This document shows, piece by piece, positions 7,137 to 16,394 of a stretch of 64,000 bases of DNA (position 1 is its first letter; each line of letters begins with the position of its first letter). Source of the stretch: Nonomuraea zeae. Lineage in GTDB: Bacteria; Actinomycetota; Actinomycetes; Streptosporangiales; Streptosporangiaceae. The notes beneath the pieces are model-generated. The model was not told the DNA's origin. It did no database searches and was given only the letters and a program-made list of their open reading frames with translations. The stretch covers positions 1 through 64,000 of the forward strand of contig NZ_VCKX01000025.1 in the NCBI RefSeq assembly GCF_005889725.1, given 5' to 3'. Both the position numbers and the translations under genes were made by a program.

Positions 7137-8312
7137 TTGAAGATCAAGCACACCCTCGTTCCCCTCGGTGGCGGCCTGGCCGCCACGGCGCTGCTCGGCG
7201 CCTCGCTGGCCGGCGCCGCGCAGGCGGCCCCACACGTGAAGCCGTCCGAGAGCGTCAGCATCACCAGCGCGAAGGGGATCGCCGCCTACTGGCTGGAGAG
7301 CAACGGCGCGGCCCTGAAGGCCGCCACCTACGTCGAGGAGGACACCACCGACGTCGACAAGCTCACCTCCACGGGCACGCCCTCCACCGACACCAAGGCC
7401 GGCTCGGTCGCGCCGACCGGCACCACCACGACGACCACCAAGTCGAAGAACGTGAACCTGCCGAAGACCATCGGCAAGGTCTTCTTCGTCGACTCGGCGG
7501 GCAAGAACCGCTGGTGCTCCGCCTCGTCCATCCAGGGCAAGTACGCCAACGTGGTCGCCACCGCCGGCCACTGCGTGTACGACACCTCCAACGACGAGCA
7601 GCTCCTGGACAACTGGGTCTTCGTGCCCGGCTACTACCAGGGCAAGACCCCGTGGGGCATCTACGTCGGCAAGCAGGCGTTCGTCCACTACGACTACAGC
7701 GTCTACGAGGACTACGACCGCGACTATGGCTTCGTCTCGGTCTACAACGGCGTCACGGTCAAGGACTCGACCGTGACCAGGTCCGAGTACGACACCGACC
7801 GCGCCAAGTCCGGCACCGACACCACCAAGGGCGACCACGGCTACTACGACCGCGACTCGAACACCTACCACGTGCTCGAGGCCTCGGACGCGGGCCGCCT
7901 GGGCGACAACGTCGGCGGCCAGGGCATCGCCTGGAACCAGCCGCTGAAGAAGGCGCACTACGTCTTCGGCTACCCGCAGGCCGCGCAGCCCGACGGCAAC
8001 AAGCCGTTCACGGGCGTCACGCCGAAGTGGTGCTACGGCACGACGACGGCCAAGACCGTGGGCTCGGCCGCCAAGAAGATCGAGGAGCACGTCGGGCTCA
8101 AGTGCTCCATGACCGCCGGCGCCGACGGCGGGCCGTGGCTGCTGAAGTACAGCAGCGCCAAGCGGCTCGGCTACCTGAACGGCGTCACCAGCGCCTTCTA
8201 CGACCAGGACGAGAACGACCGCGTGGACTACATCAGCTCGCCGTACTTCGACGCCGAGACCTACAGCGTCTACGCGTCCGCCGCCAACGTCTGGTCCGGA
8301 AAGCTGTTCTGA
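7137..8312 (+). CDS. Secreted trypsin-like (S1 fold) protein, probable inactive protease
   Basis: The protein has 391 residues. The TTG at 7137 is chosen because AAGGAG lies at 7124-7129 and the reading begins MKIKHTLVPLGGG, giving a proper signal peptide that ends AGAAQA before APHV. A Thr-rich linker precedes a chymotrypsin-like domain of about residues 105-391. The His motif VVATAGHC (H145) and an Asp in DRDYGFV (D196) are present. The serine motif expected as GxSGGP reads GADGGPW, with Asp330 where the nucleophile should be. The protein is therefore probably not a classical serine protease, or uses another mechanism. A strong terminator follows. It stands alone. Confidence 0.85.
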   Translation: MKIKHTLVPLGGGLAATALLGASLAGAAQAAPHVKPSESVSITSAKGIAAYWLESNGAALKAATYVEEDTTDVDKLTSTGTPSTDTKAGSVAPTGTTTTTTKSKNVNLPKTIGKVFFVDSAGKNRWCSASSIQGKYANVVATAGHCVYDTSNDEQLLDNWVFVPGYYQGKTPWGIYVGKQAFVHYDYSVYEDYDRDYGFVSVYNGVTVKDSTVTRSEYDTDRAKSGTDTTKGDHGYYDRDSNTYHVLEASDAGRLGDNVGGQGIAWNQPLKKAHYVFGYPQAAQPDGNKPFTGVTPKWCYGTTTAKTVGSAAKKIEEHVGLKCSMTAGADGGPWLLKYSSAKRLGYLNGVTSAFYDQDENDRVDYISSPYFDAETYSVYASAANVWSGKLF

Positions 8313-8372
8313 AAGGCGATTCAAGGGAAGGGGGATGCCCTTGGGTAGCGCTGACAGCGTCTTAAAGGGATA

Positions 8373-8402
8373 GGAAGGGCCCGGCCTCGGCCGGGCCCTT
8401 CC
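8373..8402 (+). terminator. Rho-independent-type hairpin
   Basis: A perfect 14-base inverted repeat (ggaagggcccggcc and its complement) with a 2-base centre lies 60 bases after the stop of the trypsin-like gene. The G+C-rich stem ends in ttcc but has no long T run, which is common in actinomycetes. It separates the secreted protein gene from the two-component system. Confidence 0.85.
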
Positions 8403-8469
8403 GCTGCTCATAGCCGATTCATACGCAGGCATCATCAAACACTCATCAAGGCACGTCATCGTCACGAAC

Positions 8470-9210
8470 ATGCACACGACCCGCCCGAGCTTCCGGTCCG
8501 AGCCCGTGCGCCGGCCGGACGGCAGCTCCATCAACATCCTCGTCGTGGACGACGAGCCTCCGCTGACCGAGCTGCTGTCCATGGTCATGCGCCAGGAGTA
8601 CTGGGACGTCCGCAGCGCGCACAACGGCACGGAGGCCATCCGCGCGGCCCGCGGCTTCCGCCCCGACGCCATCGTCCTGGACGTCATGTTGCCCGACATG
8701 GACGGGATCCAGCTCCTGCCCAGGTTGCGGGCGGTGCTGCCGGGGGTGCCGATCCTGTTCCTGACCGCGCTGGACTCGGTCCAGGACCGGCTCACCGGCC
8801 TGCGCGCGGGCGCCGACGACTACGTCACCAAGCCGTTCAGCCTGGAGGAGGTCGTCATCCGGCTGCGCGGCCTGCTGCGCCGCTCGGGCGCGGCACAGGC
8901 ACGGCCCGACGCCGGGCTCGTGGTCGGCGATCTCGTGATGGACCAGGAGACCCACGAGGTGAGCAGGGACGGCAAGGAGATCAGGCTGACGCCCACCGAG
9001 TTCGAGCTGTTGCGCTTCCTCATGCACAATCCCGGCCGGGTGCTGAGCAAGACGCAGATCCTCGACCGGGTGTGGGCCTACGACTTCGGCGGCCAGAGCA
9101 ACGTCGTCGAGCTGTACATCTCCTACCTGCGCCGCAAGATCGACGCGCACCGCAAGCCGATGATCCACACCGTGCGCGGCGTCGGCTACACGCTCAGACC
9201 CGCCGGATGA
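8470..9210 (+). CDS. OmpR-family response regulator
   Basis: The protein has 246 residues. The receiver domain (about 22-135) has the acidic pair DDE, phosphoacceptor Asp71 in IVLDVMLPDMDG, a switch Thr/Ala in FLTALDS, and the Lys in VTKPFS. A winged-helix DNA-binding domain (about 148-244) ends with the recognition region SNVVELYISYLRRKI and the wing HTVRGVGYTLR. It is the first gene of a pair; the histidine kinase begins 28 bases later. The kinase phosphorylates Asp71 and the regulator controls unknown promoters. ATG 8470 has only a weak ribosome site. The first 21 residues are an extension without known role. Confidence 0.95.
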   Translation: MHTTRPSFRSEPVRRPDGSSINILVVDDEPPLTELLSMVMRQEYWDVRSAHNGTEAIRAARGFRPDAIVLDVMLPDMDGIQLLPRLRAVLPGVPILFLTALDSVQDRLTGLRAGADDYVTKPFSLEEVVIRLRGLLRRSGAAQARPDAGLVVGDLVMDQETHEVSRDGKEIRLTPTEFELLRFLMHNPGRVLSKTQILDRVWAYDFGGQSNVVELYISYLRRKIDAHRKPMIHTVRGVGYTLRPAG

Positions 9211-9238
9211 CCGCGCGGCCCGAGCCGGGGGCTCCGCG

Positions 9239-10795
9239 ATGACGATGACGATGTCGCTGGAGACGAAGCTCGTGATCTCCTCGATCGCGTTGCTCGCCAC
9301 CGTCTCCGCCGTCATCGCCACCGCCACGACCCTGCTGTTCAACGACTTCCTCATCGACCGGCTCGACAGCCAGGTCAGCTCGGCCGCCCGCCGCTCGGCC
9401 AGCGGCGCGCTGCCGCCGGGCAGCGCGCCGCCCGAGGCGCGGGAGGTGTCGTTCCTGCTGCTCCCCGGGCAGTCGGAGGGCACGTTCGGCGCCCGGATCC
9501 GCCAGGGAGCGGTACGCCGGGCCGCCGTGCTGACCGATGTCGGCTCCGTGCGCGAGGTCCCGTCGCCGCCCTCGCTCGTCCACGTCACGAACGCGCCCGT
9601 CACCGTCGAGCTGGGCCCGCTGGGCGACTACCGGATGGTCAGCACCCGGGCGCCGGACGGCGACCTGCTGGTCACCGGGCTGCCCGTCACCGGGGTCCGG
9701 TCCACGCTGACCAGGCTCGTCGTGGTGGAGGCCGTGGTGACGCTGGCGGCCGTCGCGCTGACGGCCGTCGCCTGCACCCTGCTCGTACGCCGGGCCGTAC
9801 GCCCGCTCGGCCGGCTGGCGGCCACCGCGACCAGGGTGTCCGAGCTGCCGCTCGCCACCGGGGACGCCGTGCGGCTGACCCGCGTGCCGGAGGTGGACAC
9901 CGACCCGCGTACGGAGGTCGGCCAGGTGGGCGGCGCGCTGAACCGGATGCTCGGGCACGTGGAGACGGCCTTCGCGGTCCGGCACGAGAGCGAGACGAGG
10001 CTGCGGCAGTTCATCGCGGACGCCAGCCACGAGCTGCGCACCCCGCTGGCCTCCATCGTCGGCTACGCGGAGGTGAGCGGGCGCGGCGGCGAGCGGCACG
10101 GGCCGCAGACGGCGCACGCGCTCGGGCGCATCCGCTCGGAAGCCGGCCGGATGACCACGCTGGTCGAGGACCTGCTGCTGCTGGCCAGGCTGGATGCGGG
10201 CCGCCCGCTGGAACGGCTGGAGCTGGACCTGTCCCCCCTCGTGGTGAACGCGGTCAGCGACGCCAACGCGGCCGCGCACCGGCACCGCTGGCTGATCAGC
10301 CTGCCCGACCAGCCGGCCCTGGTTTCGGGGGACGCCGACCGGCTGCACCAGGTCGTGGCGAACCTGCTGGCCAACGCCCGCACCCACACGCCGCCCGGCA
10401 CCACCGTCACCACGACCGTGCTGCTCGCCCCCGGGCAGGTCAGCGTCCGGGTCGCCGACGACGGGCCGGGGATCCCCGGGCATGTGCTGCCGCACGTGTT
10501 CGGCAGGTTCGCGCGGGGCGACGGCTCGCGCTCGCGCCTGGCCGGGGGCAGCGGGCTCGGCCTGGCCATCGTCTCGGCGGTGGTGGCGGCGCACGAGGGC
10601 CGGGTCGAGGTGACCAGCGCGCCGGGGAACACGGTCTTCACGCTCGTCCTGCCCGCCGCGCACGACCACGATCCAGGCGATCGGGTCCTGCTCGCATCAA
10701 GCCATCAGGTCCCGCCGCCGGAACGCGACCCCGCCGACGACCAGCAGCACGGCCGCCGACAGCGCGAACGCCGCGGGAGCCACCGGGCCGGGTGA
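9239..10795 (+). CDS. Membrane sensor histidine kinase
   Basis: This 518-residue partner of the preceding regulator has TM1 at about residues 9-30, an extracellular sensor region of about 130 residues, TM2 at about 161-182, and a HAMP linker. The HisKA domain carries phospho-His264 in ASHELRTPLASIVGY. The HATPase domain has the N box VVANLLANARTHTP, G1 VADDGPGIP and G2 GGSGLGLAIV. The stimulus is unknown. The last 33 or so residues are non-conserved and overlap the 3' end of the convergent permease gene by 99 bases, so the functional C-terminus may effectively end before about 10,690. Confidence 0.94.
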   Translation: MTMTMSLETKLVISSIALLATVSAVIATATTLLFNDFLIDRLDSQVSSAARRSASGALPPGSAPPEAREVSFLLLPGQSEGTFGARIRQGAVRRAAVLTDVGSVREVPSPPSLVHVTNAPVTVELGPLGDYRMVSTRAPDGDLLVTGLPVTGVRSTLTRLVVVEAVVTLAAVALTAVACTLLVRRAVRPLGRLAATATRVSELPLATGDAVRLTRVPEVDTDPRTEVGQVGGALNRMLGHVETAFAVRHESETRLRQFIADASHELRTPLASIVGYAEVSGRGGERHGPQTAHALGRIRSEAGRMTTLVEDLLLLARLDAGRPLERLELDLSPLVVNAVSDANAAAHRHRWLISLPDQPALVSGDADRLHQVVANLLANARTHTPPGTTVTTTVLLAPGQVSVRVADDGPGIPGHVLPHVFGRFARGDGSRSRLAGGSGLGLAIVSAVVAAHEGRVEVTSAPGNTVFTLVLPAAHDHDPGDRVLLASSHQVPPPERDPADDQQHGRRQRERRGSHRAG

Positions 10796-12295
10796 GATCG
10801 TGGGATGGCCGTAGCCGAACGGCGTCAGCAGGAACACCTCCCTGCCGATCACCTTCGCCTCCCACAGCGCCACGAACGCGACCGAGGCGACGACCACCGT
10901 CCAGCTCGCGGGCACCACGAGGCGGGGGCGCAGGCCGTACAGGGCGATCGTGAGAGCGGCGATGGACCAGGCGGCGGGCAGGAAGAGCAGGGTCGTGCCC
11001 GTCTGGGCGAGGACCGCCCACGGGCGGCCGGCGCCCAGCCCGGTGCCGAGACCGACGGCCAGCAGCATGGCGGCGGGGGCCGCGAGCCCGAGCGCGGCGT
11101 GCCCGGCCAGCCAGCGCGTCCTGCCGGTGGGCGCGGCCAGCAGCGGCGCGGCCCGCCCGCGGCTCTCCTCCGTGTACGGCCGCAGCGCGCACACCACGGT
11201 CAGGCAGGCGACGACCAGGCAGAAGACGTACGTGAAGATCGCGATCAGGGCGTCGCCCATCGTCTCGCGGCCCAGCCTGCCCAGCAGCTCCCCCACCAGC
11301 GGCAGGTCCCCGAACCGGGCGTCGAACGAGGCCGACACCCAGCCGACTCCGACCGACATCACGGCCAGGGTGAGGCTCCAGCTCACCACCTGGCCGCCGG
11401 ACAACCGCCAGGCCAGCGCCGCGGGGCCGCGCAGGAGCCGGCCCGCGCGTACCGGTCCAGTGCTGCCACCGCGATCGGGCAGCAGGCCCGCGCCGATGTC
11501 CCGGCGGGCGGAGAGCGCGTACGCGGTCAGGACGAGCGCGACGGTCAGCGCCAGCGGGACGAGCGGCACCCACCACCGGCCTTCCGCGTACGGACCGGCG
11601 ATGCGCGGCCAGCCCGCGGGGAGCAGCCCGATCCGGTCGTCCGGCACCACCACGCCCGGCATCACCCCGGCGACCAGCACCCCCACGGCGAGGCTGCGCG
11701 CGAGGGCGGCGCTCTGGGCGAGCTGCGCCGTCACGAGGCCGCACGCGGCGAACACCAGGCCGCCCGCCCCGGCCGTCAGGCTGAAGAGCAGGGATCCGGC
11801 CAGGTCGTAGCCGGGTCCGAGGGCCAGCGCGGCGGTCAGCAGGAGGGTGACGGCGGCGTTGACGGCCGCGATCACGGCGAGGGCGGCGGTGACGGGGGCC
11901 TGCCTGCCGATCGCGCCGGCCGCCATCAGCTCCCTGCGGCCCGCGTCCTCCTCCGCGCGGGTGTGCCTGACGGCGAACAGCAGCCCGGCGAGCCCGGCGA
12001 TGAGCAGGCTCTGCAGGCTCGACCGCCACGCGACGACGCCCTCGATGGAGAGGTCGTGGATGGGGCCGAGGAGGGCGGCGGTGATGGGGTTCGCGGCACT
12101 GGCGACGGCGAAGTCGGCACGGGCCTGGCGGGTGGGGAGCAGCGCGCTCAGCGAGTACGCGTTGAACAGCGGCACCGCCACCGCCACCGCGGCCCAGGCG
12201 GCGAGCAGCCACCGATCCCGCCGGACGACGAGCCCGGCCAGCGTCAGGGTGCCGCTGAACACACCAGATGTGGATCGCTCCTGGCCGGCCGTCAC
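10697..12295 (-). CDS. ABC exporter permease (antibiotic-efflux type)
   Basis: A 532-residue integral membrane protein with about 12 hydrophobic helices in two similar halves, typical of the large ABC-2-like permeases annotated as polyketide antibiotic exporters in actinomycetes. GTG 12295 is the chosen start, overlapping the TGA of the ATPase gene in a GTGA junction, so the two are translationally coupled. The frame stays open upstream to 12934, but that part is the antisense/out-of-frame shadow of the ATPase gene. It acts with the ATPase to pump an unknown hydrophobic compound. Likely controlled by the divergent TetR gene. Confidence 0.9.
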   Translation of the reverse strand: MTAGQERSTSGVFSGTLTLAGLVVRRDRWLLAAWAAVAVAVPLFNAYSLSALLPTRQARADFAVASAANPITAALLGPIHDLSIEGVVAWRSSLQSLLIAGLAGLLFAVRHTRAEEDAGRRELMAAGAIGRQAPVTAALAVIAAVNAAVTLLLTAALALGPGYDLAGSLLFSLTAGAGGLVFAACGLVTAQLAQSAALARSLAVGVLVAGVMPGVVVPDDRIGLLPAGWPRIAGPYAEGRWWVPLVPLALTVALVLTAYALSARRDIGAGLLPDRGGSTGPVRAGRLLRGPAALAWRLSGGQVVSWSLTLAVMSVGVGWVSASFDARFGDLPLVGELLGRLGRETMGDALIAIFTYVFCLVVACLTVVCALRPYTEESRGRAAPLLAAPTGRTRWLAGHAALGLAAPAAMLLAVGLGTGLGAGRPWAVLAQTGTTLLFLPAAWSIAALTIALYGLRPRLVVPASWTVVVASVAFVALWEAKVIGREVFLLTPFGYGHPTISPGPVAPAAFALSAAVLLVVGGVAFRRRDLMA

Positions 12296-13197
12296 CGGGT
12301 CGCCGCCCGCTCCGCGTCCTGCCGGTAGTGGCGCAGGAACAGCTCCTCCAGCGTCGCCGGTTGCGCCGTGATGTCCCGCAGCCCGAACGCGGTCAGCCGG
12401 TTGAGCACCTCGCCGACCCGCCCGGCGTCCGCCCGGAGGCTCACGTGGGTGCCGCGCACCTCCAGACCGTGTACGCCGTCCGCCCCCGCCAGCCCATCGG
12501 GCGGGCGTTCGAGGTGAGCGGTGATCGTGGTCCACGTCAGGTGGCGCAGCTCGGCCAGGGTGCCCGACTCGACGATGCGCCCTTCGCGAACGATGCTCAC
12601 CCGGTCGCACAGGGCCTCGACCTCGGCCAGGATGTGGCTGGACAGCAGCACCGTGACCCCCTGGCCGCGCCGCTCCCCCAGGCACTGCCTGAACTCGGCC
12701 TCCATGAGCGGGTCGAGCCCCGTGGTCGGCTCGTCCAGCAGCAGCAGCTCGGCCTCCGAGGCCAGCGCGGGGATCAGCGCCACCTTCTGCCGGTTGCCCT
12801 TGGAGTAGACGCGGACCTTCTTGCCCGGGTCCAGCTCGAACCTGCCGATCAGCTCGTCCCTGCGCCGCGGGTCGAGGCGGCCGTGCACCCGGCCGAGCAG
12901 GTCGATGGTCTCGCCCCCGGTCAGGTCGTCCCACAGGGCGACGTCGCCGGGCACGTACGCCAGGCGGCGGTGCAGGCGTACGGCGTCGCGCCAGGGATGC
13001 CCGCCCAGCAGCCGCACCTCGCCCGCGTCGGCGCGCAACAGGCCGAGCAGGACGCGCAGCGTGGTCGTCTTCCCGGCGCCGTTGGGCCCGAGGAAACCGT
13101 GGATCTCCCCCGCCGCCACGTGCAGGTCGAGCCCGTCCAGCGCGCGGGTCCGCCCGAAGTGCTTGACCAGACCCGACACGGCGATCGTCCGCTCCAT
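12292..13197 (-). CDS. ABC exporter ATP-binding protein
   Basis: A 301-residue single-nucleotide-binding-domain ATPase. Walker A is [10 protein letters not shown], the signature region is [13 protein letters not shown] (a relaxed form of LSGGQ), Walker B is [13 protein letters not shown] and the H-loop is LLSSHIL. The C-terminal extension of about 80 residues is typical of the drug-exporter (DrrA-like/CcmA) group. It is the first gene of a two-gene operon with the permease and is divergent from a TetR regulator 65 bases away. This arrangement fits a self-inducing efflux pump. Confidence 0.93.
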   Translation of the reverse strand: MERTIAVSGLVKHFGRTRALDGLDLHVAAGEIHGFLGPNGAGKTTTLRVLLGLLRADAGEVRLLGGHPWRDAVRLHRRLAYVPGDVALWDDLTGGETIDLLGRVHGRLDPRRRDELIGRFELDPGKKVRVYSKGNRQKVALIPALASEAELLLLDEPTTGLDPLMEAEFRQCLGERRGQGVTVLLSSHILAEVEALCDRVSIVREGRIVESGTLAELRHLTWTTITAHLERPPDGLAGADGVHGLEVRGTHVSLRADAGRVGEVLNRLTAFGLRDITAQPATLEELFLRHYRQDAERAATR

Positions 13198-13235
13198 GGG
13201 GCGGACGCTACGTCAAACTTGCAGACCTGTAAATA

Positions 13236-13248
13236 TGCATTGGATGCA
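13236..13248. promoter_or_regulatory. Candidate TetR operator
   Basis: TGCAT-TGG-ATGCA is a perfect 5-base inverted repeat with a 3-base centre in the short, A+T-richer region between the ABC ATPase gene and the TetR gene. It lies 14-26 bases before the TetR start, where a repressor could block both divergent promoters. This is inferred from position and symmetry. Confidence 0.5.
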
Positions 13249-13261
13249 ATAATGTTTCCGT

Positions 13262-13840
13262 ATGTCGTTGCGGGAGCGGAAGAAGCAGCAGACCCGGCAG
13301 GCGCTCATCGACGCGGCCGGGCGGCTGTTCGACGAGCAGGGCTTCGAGGAGACGACGGTCGAGCAGATCGCGGCGGCGGCCGGGGTCTCCACCCGGACGT
13401 TCTTCACCTACTTCCGGCACAAGGCGGACGTGCTCTACGACAACAGCGTCCAGCGGGTGGACGCGGGCGTCCGGGTGATCGGCTCGCGCGACCCCGGTGA
13501 GCGACCGGCCGCGCTCCTGGCCCGGGCGTTCGACGAGATGCTCGCGGACAGCTGGGAGATGGGGCTCACCGTCGGGCTCGTCGGCGAGGCGTACAAGCTG
13601 CCGATCTTCTCCCCCCAGGCCACCATCGACCGCTCGAACACCCGGCTGGAGCGGCTCGCCGTCGCGCTGGCGAGCGCGTGCGAGATCGACCGGGCGACGG
13701 CGTACGCGATGGTGGGGGCGGCGATCGGGGCCGTGAGCGGGGCGGTCGCGGTGACCCTGGGCGAGGGGCGCTCCGACGCGGAGGCCCTGGCGGTCGCCCA
13801 TCGAGCCTGCCGCCAGGCCCTGGCCGGCTTCGACGCCTGA
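13262..13840 (+). CDS. TetR-family repressor
   Basis: The product has 192 residues. The N-terminal helix-turn-helix (about 10-55) reads TRQALIDAAGRLFDEQGFEETTVEQIAAAAGVSTRTFFTYFRHKADV in part, the standard TetR fold. The variable C-terminal domain would bind a ligand and dimerise. It is divergent from the ABC exporter pair and probably represses it until a substrate binds. The next genes (FMN reductase, DrrAB-type exporter) are on the same strand but separated by an inverted repeat that could terminate the tetR transcript. Confidence 0.92.
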   Translation: MSLRERKKQQTRQALIDAAGRLFDEQGFEETTVEQIAAAAGVSTRTFFTYFRHKADVLYDNSVQRVDAGVRVIGSRDPGERPAALLARAFDEMLADSWEMGLTVGLVGEAYKLPIFSPQATIDRSNTRLERLAVALASACEIDRATAYAMVGAAIGAVSGAVAVTLGEGRSDAEALAVAHRACRQALAGFDA

Positions 13841-13863
13841 CCCGCTAGATCGGATCTAGCGGG
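13841..13863 (+). terminator. Perfect inverted repeat directly after tetR
   Basis: The arms cccgctagat and atctagcggg (10 bases each) flank a 3-base centre and begin at the first base after the TetR stop codon. It could be a terminator (no T run) or an operator for the reductase/exporter operon starting 46 bases later. Symmetry is certain, function is not. Confidence 0.55.
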
Positions 13864-13908
13864 CCGTCTGGCGCCTAAGAGGTGAAGGCGCGAGACGGGA
13901 GGGCGGAC

Positions 13909-14487
13909 ATGACGATCGGCGACAACCCGCTACAGGTCGCGGTGATCATCGGCAGCACCCGGGCGGGCCGCGTCTGCGACACGGTCGGCGAGTGGTTCGC
14001 CGCGCGCGCCGCCCGCCGCGAGGACCTCGCCATCGAGGTGCTCGACCTGGCCCGCTACGCCTTCCCCGGCTGCTACCCGCAGGAGGCGACGCCCGCCATG
14101 CGGCGCTTCACCGAGTCCGTCGGCGGCGCGGACGCGTTCGTCGTGGTCACCCCCGAGTACAACCGGAGCTTCCCCGCCTCGCTCAAGCAGGCGATCGACT
14201 TCGCCTATGACGAGTGGCAGGGCAAGCCGGTCGGGTTCGTGTCCTACGGCTCGGGCTCGGCCGGCCATTACGCGGTCGAGCAGCTCCGTACCGTCTTCGG
14301 CGCCCTGCACACCGTGACCGTGCGCGACTGGGTAGGGCTCGACCTGCTCGGCGACGACCTCGACGAGCAGGGCAGGCCCCGCGACACCGACGACCGCCTG
14401 CGGGCGGTCGCGGCCCTGCTCGACCAGCTCACCTGGTGGGGCAGGACGCTGCGCGCGGGCCGGCACGCCCAGCCGTACGTCTCCTGA
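13909..14487 (+). CDS. NAD(P)H-dependent FMN reductase (flavodoxin-like)
   Basis: The protein has 192 residues. The FMN-binding loop [12 protein letters not shown] near the N-terminus, and [19 protein letters not shown] with [12 protein letters not shown] further on, are the signature regions of the YieF/ChrR/azoreductase-type NADPH-dependent FMN reductase family. ATG 13909 is chosen because GGGAGGG lies five bases upstream; GTG 13882 is in frame but lacks a site. Such enzymes reduce quinones, azo dyes or metal oxyanions. Placed 21 bases before a DrrA/DrrB-type exporter pair, it probably belongs to a detoxification or resistance operon for a redox-active drug. Confidence 0.9.
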   Translation: MTIGDNPLQVAVIIGSTRAGRVCDTVGEWFAARAARREDLAIEVLDLARYAFPGCYPQEATPAMRRFTESVGGADAFVVVTPEYNRSFPASLKQAIDFAYDEWQGKPVGFVSYGSGSAGHYAVEQLRTVFGALHTVTVRDWVGLDLLGDDLDEQGRPRDTDDRLRAVAALLDQLTWWGRTLRAGRHAQPYVS

Positions 14488-14508
14488 TCTCTCTTCGAAA
14501 GGAACACC

Positions 14509-15483
14509 ATGCCAGATCTGGCGATACAGACCTCCGGCCTGGTCAAGGTCTTCGGCGACACCCGCGCCGTGGACGGCCTCGACCTCGCCGTGCCCGCCGG
14601 CGCCGTGTACGGCGTGCTCGGCCCCAACGGCGCGGGCAAGACCACCGCCGTGCGCATGCTGGCCACGCTGCTGCGGCCCGACGGCGGCGAGGCGACCGTG
14701 TTCGGGCACGACGTCGTGCGCGAGGCCGACGCCGTACGCAGCCGGGTGAGCCTGACCGGCCAGTACGCCTCCGTGGACGAGGAGATGACCGGGGCCGAGA
14801 ACCTGATCCTGCTCGGCCGCCTCCTCGGCCACCGCAAGCCGGCCGCCAGGGAGCGGGCGGCGCAGCTGCTGGAGGCGTTCGGGCTGACGGAGGCCGCGGG
14901 GCGGCAGGTCAAGACGTACTCGGGCGGGATGCGGCGGCGGATCGACATCGCGGCCAGCATCCTCAACACCCCGGACCTGCTCTTCCTCGACGAGCCCACC
15001 ACCGGGCTCGACCCGCGCAGCCGCAACCAGGTCTGGGACATCGTGCGCATCGTCGTCGCCCACGGCACCACGGTGCTGCTCACCACCCAATACCTGGAGG
15101 AGGCCGACCGGCTCGCCGCGAGGATCGCGGTCATCGACCACGGCAGGCTCATCGCCGAGGGCACGCCGGGCGAGCTCAAGTCCTCCGTCGGCGCGGGCTC
15201 GGTGCACGTACGGCTGCGCGACCCGGCCACCAGGCCGCAGGCCGAGCGCGTACTCGCCGAGACGCTGGACGCGCCCGTCTACCTGGAGTCGGACCCGGTG
15301 GCGCTGACCGCCCGGATCACCGGCGCCGGTCGCGACGCGGCCGCCGCCGAGCAGGCCTCGCGCGCGCTCGGCCGGCTGGCCGAGGCCGGCATCGTCGTCG
15401 ACGACTTCTCACTCGGCCAGCCCAGCCTGGACGAGGTCTTCCTCGCCCTCACCGACCACCCCGCCACTGAGGAGGCAGCATGA
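14509..15483 (+). CDS. DrrA-type ABC exporter ATPase
   Basis: This 324-residue ATPase resembles the daunorubicin-resistance (DrrA) group. Walker A is [10 protein letters not shown] near residue 38, signature [12 protein letters not shown] near 140, Walker [18 protein letters not shown], and H-loop [11 protein letters not shown]. The C-terminal region after about residue 225 is the substrate-class-specific extension ending LDEVFLALT, a hallmark of the family. A ribosome site, GAAAGGA, precedes ATG 14509. Its stop overlaps the permease start by four bases (ATGA), so both are made in step. Confidence 0.94.
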   Translation: MPDLAIQTSGLVKVFGDTRAVDGLDLAVPAGAVYGVLGPNGAGKTTAVRMLATLLRPDGGEATVFGHDVVREADAVRSRVSLTGQYASVDEEMTGAENLILLGRLLGHRKPAARERAAQLLEAFGLTEAAGRQVKTYSGGMRRRIDIAASILNTPDLLFLDEPTTGLDPRSRNQVWDIVRIVVAHGTTVLLTTQYLEEADRLAARIAVIDHGRLIAEGTPGELKSSVGAGSVHVRLRDPATRPQAERVLAETLDAPVYLESDPVALTARITGAGRDAAAAEQASRALGRLAEAGIVVDDFSLGQPSLDEVFLALTDHPATEEAA

Positions 15484-16322
15484 GCACCACCACCGAGAAC
15501 GCCACCGCCTACGTACCCGCCGCCGAGGCGCTCAGCACGGTCCTGGCCCCGACGGCGAGACCGCCGCGACCTAGCGCGTGGTCGGCGTCCATCACGTTCG
15601 GCTGGCGCGCCATGTTGAAGATCAAGCACGTGCCTGAGCAGCTGTTCGACGTGACGGCTTTTCCGCTCATGATGACGCTGATGTTCACCTACCTGTTCGG
15701 CGGCGCCCTGGCCGGCTCGCCGACCGAGTACCTGCAGTACCTGCTGCCGGGCATCATGGTGACGAGCGTCGTGATGATCACCATGTACACCGGCCTGGAG
15801 GTGAACAAGGACATCGAGAAGGGCGTCTTCGACCGTTTCCGCACCCTGCCGATCTGGCGCCCATCGACCATGGTGGGCTACCTGCTCGGCGACATCCTGC
15901 GCTACACGATGGCCTCGACGGTCATCCTCCTGGTGGGCCTCCTCCTCGGCTTCCGCCCCCAGGGCGGCCTCGTGGGGGTGGTGGCCGGGATCCTGCTGCT
16001 GCTGGCGTTCTCGTTCGCGTTCTCGTGGGTGTGGACGATGTTCGGGCTGCTGATGCGCAGCGAGAAGTCGGTGATGGGGGTCAGCATGCTGGTGCTGTTC
16101 CCGCTGACCTTCCTGAGCAACGTCTACGTCGAGCCTTCGACGATGCCCGGCTGGCTCCAGGTGTTCGTCAACCTCAACCCGATCACGCGGCTGGTGGCGG
16201 CCGTCCGGTCGCTGATGGCGGGGACGCCGGATGTGGGGGAGCTCACGTGGGTGCTGGTGTCGTCGGCGATCCTCATCGTCGTCTTCGGCACCCTCACCAT
16301 GCGCCTGTACAACCGCAAGTAG
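15480..16322 (+). CDS. DrrB-type ABC-2 exporter permease
   Basis: A 280-residue ABC-2 permease with about six membrane helices after a 45-residue cytoplasmic N-terminus. The conserved family segments are present: [11 protein letters not shown], a [11 protein letters not shown] stretch, then [21 protein letters not shown] and [14 protein letters not shown]. It partners with the preceding DrrA-type ATPase. The substrate is unknown, but homologues confer resistance to anthracyclines and similar lipophilic drugs. The operon is reductase, ATPase, permease. Confidence 0.94.
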   Translation: MSTTTENATAYVPAAEALSTVLAPTARPPRPSAWSASITFGWRAMLKIKHVPEQLFDVTAFPLMMTLMFTYLFGGALAGSPTEYLQYLLPGIMVTSVVMITMYTGLEVNKDIEKGVFDRFRTLPIWRPSTMVGYLLGDILRYTMASTVILLVGLLLGFRPQGGLVGVVAGILLLLAFSFAFSWVWTMFGLLMRSEKSVMGVSMLVLFPLTFLSNVYVEPSTMPGWLQVFVNLNPITRLVAAVRSLMAGTPDVGELTWVLVSSAILIVVFGTLTMRLYNRK

Positions 16323-16394
16323 GTCGCTGCGACAGCACTCTGTACGAGCGGCCTCCGGCGTGTCCGGGACCGGCGCGAACGACGCAACTCGCCC

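Noticed and set aside
9194-10669. 491-codon minus-strand frame opposite the histidine kinase
   Set aside because: The plus strand encodes all kinase motifs here; the minus frame is compositionally biased and has no recognisable domain.
12296-12934. Upstream extension of the ABC permease reading frame
   Set aside because: It overlaps the ATPase gene out of frame. The GTGA junction at 12292-12295 is a normal coupled start, so no fusion protein is needed.
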